64,000 nucleotides of DNA from Parapristionchus giblindavisi (GCA_943737045.1 CALSFV010000298.1:372001-436000), one strand, 5' to 3'; positions 39,895-53,559 are shown, counted from the stretch's first letter. Numbers and translations: made by a program. The notes: generated by a model from the sequence alone, not told the origin.

Positions 39895-42800
39895 GGAATG
39901 ATTCAACAGTAACAGTACGATCAATATGTGGTATCAGAGATCGATTCGTTTGCATTCATCAATCACACTTTTTTGGTCGTCTGTCCTCCCTCATTCGACT
40001 AACGATTCCCACGTCCTTTATTTATACAGATTTGTATCACTCTCACCCTCTATCCATCCATATATCCCCCTTTCTGTTCTCATCGATTCATATTCAACAT
40101 TCACGTGTATTCAATAGTCATTTCTCATTCTATTCATTCATTCTCCCGCACTTTTCTATTTCATCCTTATGTTAGGATTTAGATTATTTTGTAAAGATTT
40201 TGTTTATTTTGTGAAATGAAACATTTTCACACGACGCACTAGTGGGCATAAATTTTTGTGATTGTTCCGTCTAGTTATCTATCTATCACCCTGTATGGCT
40301 TCGTGTGCTAGAACGTTTCTTATCATTTATAGATATCATATTATTCATATGAGGTGCTTCCAAACTACTGACGGTCCTGATTATGGAGCCAATACTCTCA
40401 CACTTAATTGTTCGCTAGATATATATTATTCATAAAGCTTGAGTAGAGATGAATGAGTGCCCTGGAATGAGAGATTGACATAGAGAATACTAAGTGAATG
40501 GGTTTTGTGTTTTGAACGGACAAAATGAGGCTTGTTAATAAAGGTTCCATTTTGCTAAAGAGTTAAAGGACATCCACTTTCCGTGAATTATTTTTTTAAT
40601 GGACATTGGATGTGTGGTCCAATCTTACTCAAATGCATCTCAAATTTCATTAGCATCTATATTTCATTTTTCCTTTCTTTTGATCTTCTATAGTATGGCT
40701 TTATGTACTCTTTTTTTCTAACACTCCTCTCATATTTCGTGACCTCCCTTGGATTTAAGGGCTTCGGAAAATGAAGAGGATTAAAAAAGAGGTCTTATAC
40801 TCGCTTCTTTCGTTCTACTCATCTCTGTCTTCCTTCCTTTTTTTCTTTCGGAAGTTTCCTCTTCCAATGTGTTATGTGAAATATGCATACATGAATTTGT
40901 TAATTACATTATGTTCCTAATCGAGTACATTACACCAATAATAGCATCATACTGTAGTAAATGTTCGTCATCTGAGTGATATACATATCTGATCTACTGA
41001 TCTACATATCTTAGTCTAACATTAAATACGCAATAAAGTTTCCGTCGGGTTGCGAATCGCAACTTGCGATCAACGTGTGAGGTCCTTCTTTCCGTCGCAC
41101 TCTCCCTAATAACTTCCTTGTCTTCTTCTCTCCCTTCGTCTTAGCCTCTATGACCACATTAAATTATGCTAAATGTGCAGTGATTAAATGTTTTTGGAGG
41201 ATGACGAACTAGTCAAAGATTAACTACTGTGCAGATTGCACGAAAAGTTCAACCTCAAATGAATGGAATCTCTGAGCGAATGCTGTCCCCTCTAGAGTTT
41301 CAGTGGATGTAGAGATTAGATGATAGTGATTGCCATCTCTCTCTATTCTCTCTATCCTCCCTCTCTTTTCTCTTGTTTAGAAATGGAGAGTTGAGGAGGT
41401 GGAGGAAAAGTAGACAACTGGTCAGTTGTTGGAACTTACTCTGGAAGAAGAAGTAGCAGGGTCTTACTCTTGAAGAGGAAGAAGTTGCAGTCTATGACAC
41501 TGATCTTGCCTCTGTTGTAATGAAAGACAATAGACAACACTGATTAGTGATTAAGATATGATTGAGTGATGATAAAAGGAATGTCAGTAACCATTTCTTC
41601 TTACTCGAGATCTTCTTAACACTTTGGTCGTGCCTCTCATCCAATTCCTGAGAGAGGCACGACCAAAGTGTTAAGAAGATCTCGAGTTGGCATATCTCAA
41701 ATTGTCTAGTTGGGAAAGTATGAGTTGTGTGTATTGTCATTTGAGATGCTGATCTGCTCTCTAATCTTTTCTTTCGATTCTTGAAGGTTTCGGAAAGATA
41801 TAGAGGGACGGCATGTGTTGTCGTTGTTGTAATGCGATTGGTAGTGCGTGTAATGTGTGATATAGTTATCTCACGCACGCACATTTAGATCTACTTTTCC
41901 CATGTAATCCTGTGTATTATCTGTGTATTATCATTTTTCATAGAACTTTTTCCTTTTATACATGAACCATACGCAATAAAGTAGTGTGATGGATGAGATT
42001 GTGAAATTGTCTCAATTATAGGCAGATGAAGATAAGGTCTGTAAAATGAAATAGATTTAATCAAAATGTGTCGCGAAGACAACGTTATCGTTGTCCAGCA
42101 GGTATATCTCACCGTTTATCTATCCATGACCGTTGGTAATAAGCGATAGGGAGATATTATAGGAGAGGAATAGTAGATATTAGTTGTTGATAGAGTATCT
42201 ACATTAGCGAGCTCTTGCCGCTGTACCTCACGGTTCCACTCTCTATCTGTTTATCACTACAGATATAACTAGCTATCTCTCTATCTCTACGTCTCTCACT
42301 CATACTCTCTATTATTCGCATATCGCGATTTTCCCTTTGTCTCGTCGTCGTTTCTCTCTCATTCGCGACACTCCTCTCTTCTCTCTGCGATATGAGAGAT
42401 TTTCTCTGAATCCCTCCATCCGTACACTTCTTTTACTCGCGTCTTAGGACGTAACACCTCCTATGTCTCCCGTATTTTCCGTATTCACCTTCGTCTCTTG
42501 AAGTGACCACTCTCATCATTATTTTTTATCTCCTATCTTGTAATATATTGGAGGTAATCGCTCTCTTCTGCATTGCTTCCGTGCTAATTTATTGGGTTCA
42601 AGAGCGGACATTACAAGAGACGGATGGGAGTAGAAGAGATGTTGGTCAGTTAGATAACGTAACATGAAGAGATTAGAGTAATCCTTATCTTTGAAGCATA
42701 TTTGCAACTGGGAAGTCATTGCGGATGAATATAGAATTTTCGTAGTGGAGCTACATAAGATCTAATGTAGAGAGTGTATTTGTCAAACTTCACGAAGAGT

Positions 42801-44948
42801 TTTCGAATGCTTTTGAAAGATTTTCGAATAGTTTCGTCGCGTGTTTTCTATAGCTCTCTCACTCTGTTTGTGTCACTATAACTTCAACTTCTCATACCCT
42901 GCTGTTTTCCGCTGGATTTTGTAGCGTAGAAAAGTTCTTCGTTGCTAGACTGATTAGCTCAGATGAGATTTGTACTTATCACTCCCAGATACGGACTATT
43001 CTTACTTGTGTAATATTAGTGACAGATCTTCATGTGAAAGAACATAAAATGGGAAGAATTCAAATTCCTCCCACATATACATGTGTGGTTGTTTCTGAAG
43101 TGACTAGACCACCATGATAGACTCTGTAAGTATTTGTGGAGTTAAGTCCGTCTGACGTCTGGAGATATTCATTCACCCAGAGGGTTTTTATAGTGGTTGG
43201 AGGAAGAAAGGGAGCAATTAGTGCGAACTATTCGTGTTGTTCTTCTCCTCTTTCACTGATTATCTTTTATTTAATGTGAATGGTAAGATGTGGTGAGATT
43301 GAAAAGAAGAAGGAGTGGAATAGAAGGAAGATAGAATAGAGAATGAGAGACGAGGAAGTCTTTGAATGTCCTCGCTTTCTTTTCATTAAGAAACAATCCC
43401 TTTAAGGGGTACAGACAGATTTTAGGTTGCCCTTCTTCCTCCCTCTCTATCCATTTCCTTCCCCCTTCTCCTATCAATAGAAAGAGCCAAGATTCTAAGC
43501 CCATTCTCAACATGTTTTTCTACATCTTCACTTATCTCGATGTACATTTCCATGATAACACATTGTCTTCCTATCTCTTGATAAGCTTCCTACAATAATG
43601 AAGAGGCCCTCTTGGAGATTGCCTACAGTAGACGTTATGTGTGAGAGAGCAGAGGGGGGGGGGGGTTAAATTGGTATATTTGATCTTTAGCACGCGGTCG
43701 TCGAAGATTAATCACATCCTCGTCTATACTTACCGTAATCCTATAATAGGCGCATTGTCTGGAGTAGGTAATTCAAGGCATGGTACACATTAATTTGGCT
43801 TCTTTCCATTATCTGGATAGAAATCAACGCATTCTCTAAACAGAAGCTGCCGCCAATGAACTTTGTTTAGAATACATGAAAAATTGTATTTATAAAGAAT
43901 AAATATTGAAGATGAATTGATGAATATATATTGAGAGCAAGGGAGGAAGAGCATAATCTATAATGAGAATATGTTGGATGAATTGAGTAGTGGATGGATT
44001 AATTTGACGTGTGTGGTACACTCTACTTCTATCTACACCTGCTCTTATGATATTAGATGATATAGAAATAGATGAGAGGAAGACTAATGATGGGGTTGTA
44101 GACATCAGAGATGGTTGAAAGTGAGAGATGAGAGAACACTTCCGTTGTTGTGAGGGATCTGGTAGCTACGTACAGTTAATCATTCTTTATTCAACAGTAC
44201 AACTGATCAACAATGTGCAAATCTAATCTTATTGTATCCATTCATATTTCTACTCTCTCCTTTTTGATTATTCGAGAATATTCCCCACTTCCTCCTTTCT
44301 GTACTTGTCCTTTATGCCGGATGCAATCACACTTTTGAATATCGGATATTGGAATTTATTTTGTGCTTTTTCATTGTGTCTTTTTCCGATTGATCTATCA
44401 TTTCCCACTCCATTTATTCTATTTCCTCCTTCCTATTCATATGATTTGTCTATTGAACTCTTCTTCTCAATCAATATTCATGACTCTTATTTCAATTATC
44501 CTTTAATTTTATCATAGCAGATGAATCCAGTAATCCAATAATCATAATCAACTTTAATCAATAATCATTAAGGTGATCGTAATCAGAGATCGACTACTCT
44601 TCCTCTCCAATCCTGGTGCGTAATTATTTATTGTTTATTTCGTTAACTATATTATTCATTACATTAGTTATATTTGTTTTATCCATTAGTCTATCTTCAT
44701 TAGTGTTCCTTCTTCTTCTTTGTCCTTTTCTTCTCTATTGTAATTGATATTTCACTGTTCATTAGTTCAATGTATTCTCTAATTTCTTTCAATAGTCAAT
44801 CCTGATTACGCTTTCATTTTTTTGTCTATCAAATGATCACGTTGAATCTTTTGATCTCTTATTGCATAGTATATGCCATTATTTTACGTCTCAGGCGTAG
44901 ATAAATAAATAAATTATTTAAAGTCGCGCATCTCTATCTATCTCCAGC
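39895..44948. other. Gene-poor stretch
   Basis: No supported exon. It contains a perfect 36-bp hairpin (41603-41687), a GC- and TCGCGA-richer patch around 42300-42440, a G run near 43656-43665 and repeated CT/GA tracts. The frame at 41492-41884 (minus) spans the hairpin and has no family resemblance, so it is not called. Confidence 0.45.
41603..41687. other. Perfect 36-bp hairpin with 13-base loop
   Basis: The left arm 41603-41638 begins ACTCGAGATCTTCTTAACAC and is an exact inverse of 41652-41687, with no mismatch or bulge. The loop is 41639-41651. It is isolated: no other copy was seen in the window and no flanking target duplication was found. A transcript would be an almost ideal Dicer substrate; a very young palindromic insertion or a replication-generated inverted repeat are alternatives. 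Confidence 0.9.
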
Positions 44949-44949
44949 T

Positions 44950-44953
<4 letters not shown>

Positions 44954-44999
<46 letters not shown>

Positions 45000-45016
45000 T
45001 CTCTCTCCCTCTCTCT

Positions 45017-45053
<37 letters not shown>
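44954..45053. repeat. Long CT/CCCTCT polypyrimidine tract
   Basis: About 100 bases of uninterrupted pyrimidine, first (CT)n then (CTCCCT)-rich. Such tracts can form triplex H-DNA and are prone to length change. Confidence 0.95.
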
Positions 45054-46472
45054 CAGCCAGCTACGTTTCGCACGCTTTACCCTCAACCTCCTTCTATTCT
45101 CTACCTCTTACTCTCGTGATCTTCATCTTTCCTTCATTGTCTATGGATTCTCATAGCGACCAAAGAAAGTAGAAAGAGAAGGAAGAAGATACCAATAGAT
45201 GAAGTTAAATAGAGGATAATAGTGAAAGGACCTTTCTTCTTCTTTTCTACTTCTTCTTCTTTCTATATCTTATTGTCCTTTATCTCTCGAAGGGTTTCAT
45301 ATCTCCATTTCATTCTTGGTAATCTTTATAAGACTTCTCTTTTGTTTTCAAGAACCTCTGTCACATTCATATTGTTTTCATAGAACGAATGGAGACAGAG
45401 ATCAAAGATCAATCGATCAGGGGGATATCTTTGATCTTTATCTCATCCAAGAGTGTAGAGAAGGTACGTCTGCTGACAGACTCGGCCAATCTAACTATTA
45501 GCATTTAATTATTACAAATACAACATGCCGAATCCTCCATGTATATTAATGTATACATGTAGCGAAGAGTTTTTGGCTTTTAAAATAGTATTTATGGTGA
45601 ACTATGATTTATCCAAATTGTTCTATCCACCATAGTAGACTACAATTGTGGTGTCCGTCTAAAATCTCTTCAATTGTGTCTACCATTGTCTCACAATATA
45701 TTCGATGGTATGATGTTTAAACTCTACCTCTACTTCTACCTCTTCTCTTTCTAAATCTTTCTCTCCTCTTCCTTCCAGCTTCATTCCATTCATCAACCAT
45801 GGGCAGATGTTGCGACTCTCACGAAAGGGAGAGGGAGGGAGAGAGAGGGAGAGGGAGAGGGAGAGGGAGAGGTAGAACGAGTCATTGAGACGATAAAAAG
45901 AAGAAGAAGAGGAGATTGTTTAACATTGTTTGAATGGTCATTACTCTACATCGTTGTATCTTCATCTCTCTCTAATCCATAATCTTATCTTTCATTGAAT
46001 ACTTTCTACTCTTCAATCACTATCTCCTCTCATTCTCGATCATCTACAGTTCAGTATCTATCATTATCTCATTAACTTTTCTTTATCACCAATGATCTAT
46101 GTATCCCAATCCTATTAATAGATTCACATTGATAACTAACCAATATGATTACTTTAGTGTGCTTGTATCACTTTCTTCTCATGATCTCGATCATCCCTTC
46201 GTTGTCTCTTCAACAATAGTATCAGAGGGCTATTCTGTACAAAGTAGGATAGAGATGAACAGTTGGTGAGAGTCTTTACTCGAGAAAGAGATGGATATGA
46301 GAGGAGTAAGAGTTGTAAGTAGGAAGAGGAAGAAGAAAGAGTAAAGAATATCCATTGAGTGAACGATAATAGACTAAGGATCAGGGTACATGGTCATTGG
46401 GTCTGAGTCATGTCAGGATATGAGGTAGATTTGGATTCATGAAAGGAGATTTGATATCAGAGGAGTCATTGT

Positions 46473-46550
46473 ATGCAAATTCATTATGTGATTGATGCAA
46501 ATGAGAGCGTAACTCCGCCCTTCCTTGTTGATTTCATCTTATATGCAAAT
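46473..46550. promoter_or_regulatory. Cluster of three octamer sites
   Basis: ATGCAAAT occurs exactly at 46473-46480, 46495-46502 and 46543-46550, all in the same orientation within 78 bases. The octamer is the classic POU-domain factor site. CTCCGCCC lies between the second and third. No gene start was located near it, so a target cannot be named. Confidence 0.5.
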
Positions 46551-46736
46551 GAATGGATTAAGGAGTAGATGATAGTTGATATTACATGAAGTTTTTGATA
46601 TTATCGATACATAACATATTCTCATTCCATATACAAATTGATCCTTCTCAACCATTTCTTCATTCATTCTTTCTCACAAATTCGCATATCTAACCATGTC
46701 GGCCGACCTTGGAGATGTTCTCTATATACCTTCGTT

Positions 46737-47646
46737 CCCTCTCCCTCTCTCTCTCCCTCTCCCTCTCCCTCTCTCTCTCCCTCTCTCTCTCTCTCCCTCT
46801 CCCTCTCCTTCTCCCTCTCAATCGCTATCTCTCCTCAATCTTGTCTTCGTTTCTGTTCCTTCATCTAATATCTCAAAATACGATGTATCCGAGTATTCTT
46901 CACACTCTCATTCATTAATCTTTCTGCTCTTCCTTTCTCTTCCTCTTCCTCATCATCATCTCATTCCTCTACATCATCTAATCTTATCCCCTCTTCTTCT
47001 CTCTCAATCCCTAATCATTTCTATTATTTTAATTCTATTCATGATTATATTTTCACTTTTCTCCGTTTCCTATTATTCCAAATTATTGAACATTTACTGT
47101 ATTTGTCAAGCTCTTTAGAAAACAATCTGTTGTCTAAAAATAAACAATTGTCTACGCTGTTTATCACTCACAATTCTTTAACTGATATGATATTACTGTG
47201 AGCTCTGTGACCTAATTTCTGTCTCTTCATCTCTGCCCCTCCCCTACCATACTAAATTTGTTTCTACGGGTTCGCTCCCTATATCCATTCCATGTTTTTA
47301 AGAGCCGAGTGAGAGCATCTTCTTGGGCACAACATAGGCGAACTTCCTCCTTATTACACGGAAACCTTTCCTTTGATTTCGAACAGATTTTTTTTTATTC
47401 TATCAAATTTATGTTGCCCAACGACACCCTCATTAGCCGATTTCCCATAAATCTCACCCTTTTGTGATTACTCCCCTGCCAGGTAGGACTGTGGTGGTGA
47501 GAACGCCCCGTGTTCGTTCGTCTCTCCATCTCGTCCCTCTCTCCCTCTCCCTCTCCCTTACCCTCTTCCTCTCCCTCTTCCTTTCCCCCTCCCTCTCCCT
47601 CTCCTTCTCCCTCTCCTTCTCCCTCTCCCTTCCCCTCTCCATCTCT
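46737..47646. repeat. Two CCCTCT tracts (46737-46817 and 47526-47646)
   Basis: Both are pyrimidine-only or nearly so, built from CCCTCT and CTCTCC units. They generate long Ser/Pro/Leu or Glu/Arg/Gly frames on the two strands which are not genes. Between them is ordinary AT-rich sequence. Confidence 0.85.
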
Positions 47647-47913
47647 TTCTACCGATTCCCCATCCATTGACTATATGTATGTGTGTTTGTATGCTCGTGT
47701 TGGCCGTTTAGAATTGAACATAAAAAAGGAAAGGAAAGGCGAGTAAGAGGGAGGGGAAAGAAAGGTCTTTTGACCCTGCCAAGATGGATGAAAAAACCTC
47801 TCGTGTAGGTACATAGGTGGTATTCAAAGAGTGGATGTGGAGGGTGACTCTCAGAGGGAGAGGGAGGAGAGGAAAAGGGAGAGGGAGAGATATATGGGGG
47901 AAATGGTTGTGAA

Positions 47914-48659
47914 CAGGGATGGGCGAACAAAAATTTTCGTTTCAAAACCTCGAAAAAAATACGAAAAATTCGAAAAAAAACGAAAAAAATTCGAAAAAAA
48001 ACGAAAAAAATTCGAAAAAAACGATAAAAATCCAATTTTACTGTTAAAGTAATTTATAATTTTGAAATCGTTGAGCTCGAAAGTCATTCTTTATTGGATG
48101 CTTCAAGAAAACTTATTTAGGCAAAATATGGAAGAGGAAGAAACAATAAGAAACGTAAATTCGACACAACGAGAGGAATATTGACATTGAGAAAAATCAG
48201 AGATTCGAAAGAGGAATGAGAGAGGCGACTACGATTGTCGGTCAAGATGGTTTCCGCAATAGAGAAAAATCTCCCCACTTCCATACTTCCAGAGAGGGAA
48301 TTTTTTTTCGCATGAATTTTCCCTGCTAGATGTTGGTGAATTTGGCTTGAAATTATATGGAAAAACAGTCGTCAGCGATTCAGAAAAGTGAAAAAAAAAC
48401 AGTAAGAACTCGATCATTTCTCGAGTGGAAAACATACAGTATGAAAAAAGTGACGAATTTCTTTCGAAAATACCTTTTTTGTAGTTGAACATCCCGTTTT
48501 CCCTATATTAAGTTGGTATTGAACTCCCAGAATATCTAGTGTAAAACTCGAAAAATTTCCGAGAAAGACGAAAAATTTTTCGATCGAACAATTTTTCGTC
48601 TGGGGGTCGAAAAAAAAACGAAAAAAACGAACACGAAAAAACTTTTTCGCCCATCCCTG
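47914..48659. mobile_element. hAT-like non-autonomous element, CAGGGATGGGCGAA ends
   Basis: Terminal inverted repeats CAGGGATGGGCGAA and TTCGCCCATCCCTG. The target GTTGTGAA is duplicated perfectly at 47906-47913 and 48660-48667. CA(G)GG ends plus an 8-base duplication are the hAT signature. It is 746 bases, with AAATTCGAAAAAAAACG repeats near both ends and no transposase. Confidence 0.95.
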
Positions 48660-49874
48660 GTTGTGAACCCCTTCATACCCCTTACAATAGTCTTCTTCCA
48701 CCCTGTGATATGCATTATTAACCACGTGGAAAACGAAGAAAGTCTGTGGTTTTCTCTCTCCAGACGATCCATTTTCTTCTTCCGTCCGTTCTTTGTTCTC
48801 CTCCCTCCCTCTTCTAACTACCCCTCAGGACTGAATCTCTCTCCCTCTCCCTCCCTCTTCCTCTCCCTCTATATCTCTCTCCATTCCCCCTTCATCGTCT
48901 CTGTCTGTCTGCACTCTCTCTAGTCGCTCTTATCTCTTCTTCTTGCGATTCGCCTTCTCTTTTTTGTGGTAGAATGGGAGTGAGTCCTCTAAGTACTTTA
49001 TGCAGATGAGAAGATGAAGAAGAAGAAGCCATGGAGATGGTTCTATTCTCTATCTCTCTCTTTCGCTCTCTCTCTCTCTCTCTCTCTCCCTCTCCCTCTC
49101 CCTCTCCACCCTTCCATCCTTCTGTAACCATCCTCCGATTCGCGTAGCTTCTTTTTGGTCTTTAGTGCTAATGGACTAACGATGAATGGTATGGGAGATC
49201 AAAGATTATATTTTCCTCTCAAACAATCTACCGTAATCCTCCTCTGCTTCTTTGTCGTGTACCGATGTAGCATTTCTTCAATGTGACTCAATGTTTTTCA
49301 CTCTTGTGTGAAAGTTTCGATTAGATTAGTGAAGGGGGGTGACTATTGTAAATGAATGATTTAGTACTATTGGAGTACATATTCGATGATTGGAATGAAT
49401 ACTGTAGAAGAGAAGAACGAGAATGAGATCGATAGACAGTTAGTGTAACAAGACAACACATATTGTAGATTTGAGAGGAGAATGAATGGATAGATAGAAC
49501 ACTTAGATTAAAGAAAGGAATGGAATGGAATGAATGAATGGTCAGTATTCATGATTGACCGAGAGGTGATAGGAAAGAGATTGTGGTAAGATAGATGGGG
49601 ATACGGTAGCTAGAAATGATGGTATTTCATCTTTACTGGATACTGTAGTGGCACAGGCTTTACTTTAGAAAGAGATCGGGTGCTTGCAAACATGTTGACA
49701 TTTCGTGTAATTTTCTTCGGTAGCGATGTTCTCATATTCACGTGAATGGTTTTTTTTTGCTTTAAGAAATAGTTAAAAGTATGAGCAGATGTGATGAGAG
49801 AGAACCATTCACTATTGTGCGTATAAAATGTACTTGCATAAGAAAATGACAAATGATGCTAACGAGCGTAAGTC

Positions 49875-50110
49875 ACAATCGAGAGGCGAGCGAGATGTAG
49901 CCTTCTACATCTCGCCCCGCCTCTCGATTGTCTCTCCGCTGCCTCTCTCTAACCCGGCTGACCTTCGCCGCGCGCTATATTATATATAAAAGAGATCGGC
50001 ATAGTTTCTGAACCATGCAAAACAAGAAAGTCTCTTGTGGGAGTGGTTGGCTACTCTCGTACCAAATAAACAAGTGTATTTTATACGGTCAATAAATGGT
50101 ATACTTAGGA
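49875..50110. promoter_or_regulatory. GC-rich hairpin followed by a consensus TATA box
   Basis: 49875-49888 pairs with 49918-49931 (14 bp), and 49890-49900 pairs with 49905-49915 (11 bp), loop CCTT; only a 1x2 internal loop interrupts the stem. At 49983-49992 is TATATAAAAG, an exact strong TATA box, followed by AATAAA-like signals at about 50065 and 50090. This TATA-to-AATAAA layout would fit a solo LTR or a short Pol II transcription unit. No target duplication was found, so the identity is open. Confidence 0.4.
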
Positions 50111-51018
50111 ATAGTATTGAATCTAAGTAGTCACACCTGTCTATTCCTCTTCCATTTCAATTTGATCTTTGATCTCTTACTTTCTCTGTCTTCAATTATC
50201 CAATTGCTTTTGTGTATTGTATTCGATGATCTTTGATCTTTAATCTTCTAGATACGTGATTACTGTAGTATGATCAATATGTTCACTTGTCTATTTCAAT
50301 TCTCATATGGGAGAGTAGAGGCGATTCTCGTCTTATCGTCTCCCCCATCCTCTACCTCCACTGTGATCTGCTGTTCCTTCGCTCTCCCTCTCCCTCTCCC
50401 TCTCCTTCTCCTCCCTCTCCCTCGCTTACTTTCTCAAATCGCGAGTAGTTATGACCTTGGCTACCTCTCTCCTTCATCTACTTCTTTTTCATCTTTTTCG
50501 TTCTGCTCGCCCCCATCCTCATCGTCTTTTTGTTCAACGTGCGAAATAGTCTAAAGAAGATGAGAGGGAGAGGGAGAGGGAGAGGTAGAAGGAGAGGGAG
50601 AGGAAGAGGTAGAAGGAGAGGGAGAGGGAGAGTCGCGACGACTAATCGCAAGATAGAGGAGTGATGGGGGAGGAAGGAGTTAGTGTATCGGACCATGACT
50701 ATTCGATTGACCATCATATGATATGAATGATGATGAAGGAACACTTACTTTGATGTATCATCATCATATAATTCATTGAAAATTATCCCCTTTTCTTCCT
50801 GCGTACTCCCAATAGTACTTCGTATCACTTATATGAAGATGTTTCATTCATATTCATAGTGTGAGAAGTGATAAAGAAATATGCGATTAACAGTTCGTCC
50901 TCCCTTTCTCATTATTGTACATAGATCAAAAAGTTGAATGGAGACGTTTGAAATGAGTTTGATCATTTATTCATATGAACACGGTCTCGTATCGAATGTA
51001 CTTATTAATTTATTGATT

Positions 51019-51030
51019 CTCTCCCTCCCT

Positions 51031-51079
<49 letters not shown>
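51019..51079. repeat. CCCT and CT microsatellite
   Basis: (CCCT)4 followed by about 20 CT units. Pure pyrimidine. Confidence 0.95.
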
Positions 51080-51081
<2 letters not shown>

Positions 51082-52509
51082 AGTATGATCTCTTGATCTT
51101 GATGATCCTTGATCTTTCATATTCCCTTCTCATTCTCATTCTTCTCTTTCCTCATTCTATTCATTATAATAAGATTGGATATGTCTTCTCTCGAGGTTAC
51201 AGAGGAAGGAAAAAGAAAGAGAATAGAAATAGTAAGGTTAGATTGTATTAATAATAAATTTATCTGACCTCGGAGGGTATTTTTAAGATTCATAATTAAG
51301 TGTTTGAAGAATATGATAAATTCAGGAGGTAAGAAAGAAGGCTGCGATTACTTGATCGTAGCATACAATACTTATGAGTTACGAATAAAAGACTTAAATA
51401 CTCAATAGTAGTAGCACTTTATTCATTCAATTGACCATCATCTCCGTCCATTCATATTCTTCTATTACAATTCACTACTTATTCCATTATTCTCCCCATC
51501 AATCAATCAATCCCGATCTCCTTTTATTCGATCTCTGTAGTTATTGTTGGACAGTAGTAGCAAGAAGTCGAGTCTTTAGTCATTCTTCTAGTCATTTGTA
51601 TGCCTTCAGGAACTACAGCATTCCTTTATAGTCATTCTCATGTACTTGATAACAATGTTCATTTGTTCCCGATGATTCCGCGTTTCATGATTTTATATTA
51701 ACTAATGGTTTGGGGGTTGCGTCGTTTAGGAGAGTACTTCGATTTTAATGATATTCCCTATCAGTAAATGAATGGCTATCATTTCATTCATTCCATTCCT
51801 TATCTATCTCTCGATCATATCATTGTGATCTATCAGCTGTTTTCTGTTCACTCATTACGATTTTCGAATGTACTCCCTCCTGACTATATTTCTTCTTTTT
51901 ATGCCTGTGCTTATAGAATTATCACTGGCCTAGTCCCCAACATGACTTCGTGTGTCTTTAATAATGGGACCTTTACTTTTTTTGCTATGATTACAATATT
52001 CGTTGTTCTCCCTATCAACCTCTATGATATTGTGCTGATTCTATGATCAGTTTTATGCATATGAGATGGAGAGGGAGAAGGGGGAGATATGATCTGTAGA
52101 TTCATTTAGTAACCAATCTTCTCATTTGGTTTGATCTCCATACATCTGTTAGCTTTATCATCGTTCTATCACTATTTTCTATTTATTAACTCATCTATTT
52201 GTTTCACTGTTCGTCTCTCTTCATTCTCCATACTCTCTCACTCTATCGATCACACTATCCATCTGATTGGAGAGTTATCACTGACTAGGGAATGGTTTCT
52301 TTGATGGTTGAAATTACGGGGAGAGACCTACATAGCGGTAATAACCATGGTCGAAATAGTAAGAGTCAACTTTCAAAAACTGCCATTGATCGATTTTGAA
52401 TTTTGAAAAAACCCCGGCGCATGTCCGCCGCACGATCAAACAACGATCATTCACCCTTCCATTGCGGAAGGGTAAAGAATCATGTTCATAGGCAGAAGGG
52501 TGCATTCTC

Positions 52510-52588
52510 ATTCTCAATCGAGTTGTGGTATAGTGGTAAGCGCCCATGATCATTACTTTTTGCCCACGAGTTCGATTCCCCCGAGAAT
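52510..52588 (+). ncRNA. tRNA-like domain (SINE-type) in left arm
   Basis: ATTCTC at 52510 can pair with GAGAAT at 52583-52588. Between them is GTGGTATAGTGGTAAGCGC, a good Pol III A box and D arm, and GAGTTCGATTCCC, a B box with T loop TTCGATT. The T stem pairs poorly, so I take it for a tRNA-derived promoter module, not an active tRNA gene. Confidence 0.6.
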
Positions 52589-52907
52589 ATTTTATGTCGG
52601 CATAATAATTTAACAATGAACATTGATGTTTCAATGGAAATCAAGTCCAAAATTTCTATTTCATTTTGTTTTTGCAATTTTTTTGCTTTCTTTTTTATCT
52701 CTTCCTTGTTGTGAATCTGTAGAAAATCGAACAATAGTAACAACTTCACGGAATTCATAGAAAATATTAACATAAATGCTCAAGTTGGTGTTGTCGGATT
52801 TCATATAATCTTTCTGAAATAATCACATAATTACAAACATTTACATTAATATTTTCTATTAATTCCATGAAGTTGTTACTATTATTCGATTTTCTACAGA
52901 TTCACAA

Positions 52908-53441
52908 CAGGGCTGGGATTTTGTGTTTTGTGTTTTGTGTTTTTTTGTGTTTTTCATGGTCTTGGACACAAAAAATTTTGTGTAAAAATTTTGTGTAAAT
53001 GAGACACAAAATAACACAAAAAAATTGGTGTCAATTTTCTGATTTTACATGATTTTCAGGGAGAAAATCGATGATATTAGTCGATTTGTATAGTAAAATT
53101 TTATCTGCAAAATTGTAAATTTTGCGAAAATCGGATAATTTTGGTATAGAATTTCCTTTTATCAGTAATTTGAAGCTTGATATCTCCGTTTTCGTTCAGC
53201 CGAAAACCAGACTCATAGGTTTCTTGGTCGCTGTTCTTTTTTGAACTAATATTACATGCTGTTTTGTTCGCGTTCAAGTTCTATATTGAAAAATATCTTT
53301 TTTATTAGCTATAAACTTGCTCAAATCTAGAGAAAAATATTTTTGTGTTTTTTTGTGTTTTGTGTACACAAAAAAATATTTTTGTGTTTTTTGTGTACAC
53401 AAAATTTTTGTGTCAAGAAAACGTTTTGTGTCCCAGCCCTG
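52908..53441. mobile_element. hAT-like element, CAGGGCTGGGA ends, perfect 8-base duplication
   Basis: Ends CAGGGCTGGGA and TCCCAGCCCTG. The target ATTCACAA is duplicated at 52900-52907 and 53442-53449. The interior is dominated by TTTTTGTGTTTTGTG repeats that mirror each other near the two ends. Non-autonomous. It inserted after the surrounding foldback was formed. Confidence 0.96.
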
Positions 53442-53559
53442 ATTCACAACAAGGAAGAGATAAAAAAGAAAGCAAAAAAATTGCAAAAACAAAATGAAAT
53501 AGAAATTTTGGACTTGATTTTCATTGAAACATTGTTAAATTATTATGCCGACATAAAAT

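Noticed and set aside
47395..47746. Ser/Pro, Leu/Ser and Arg/Glu-rich frames over CCCTCT tracts
   Set aside because: A repeat of six bases with no stop codon in any frame gives such frames automatically.
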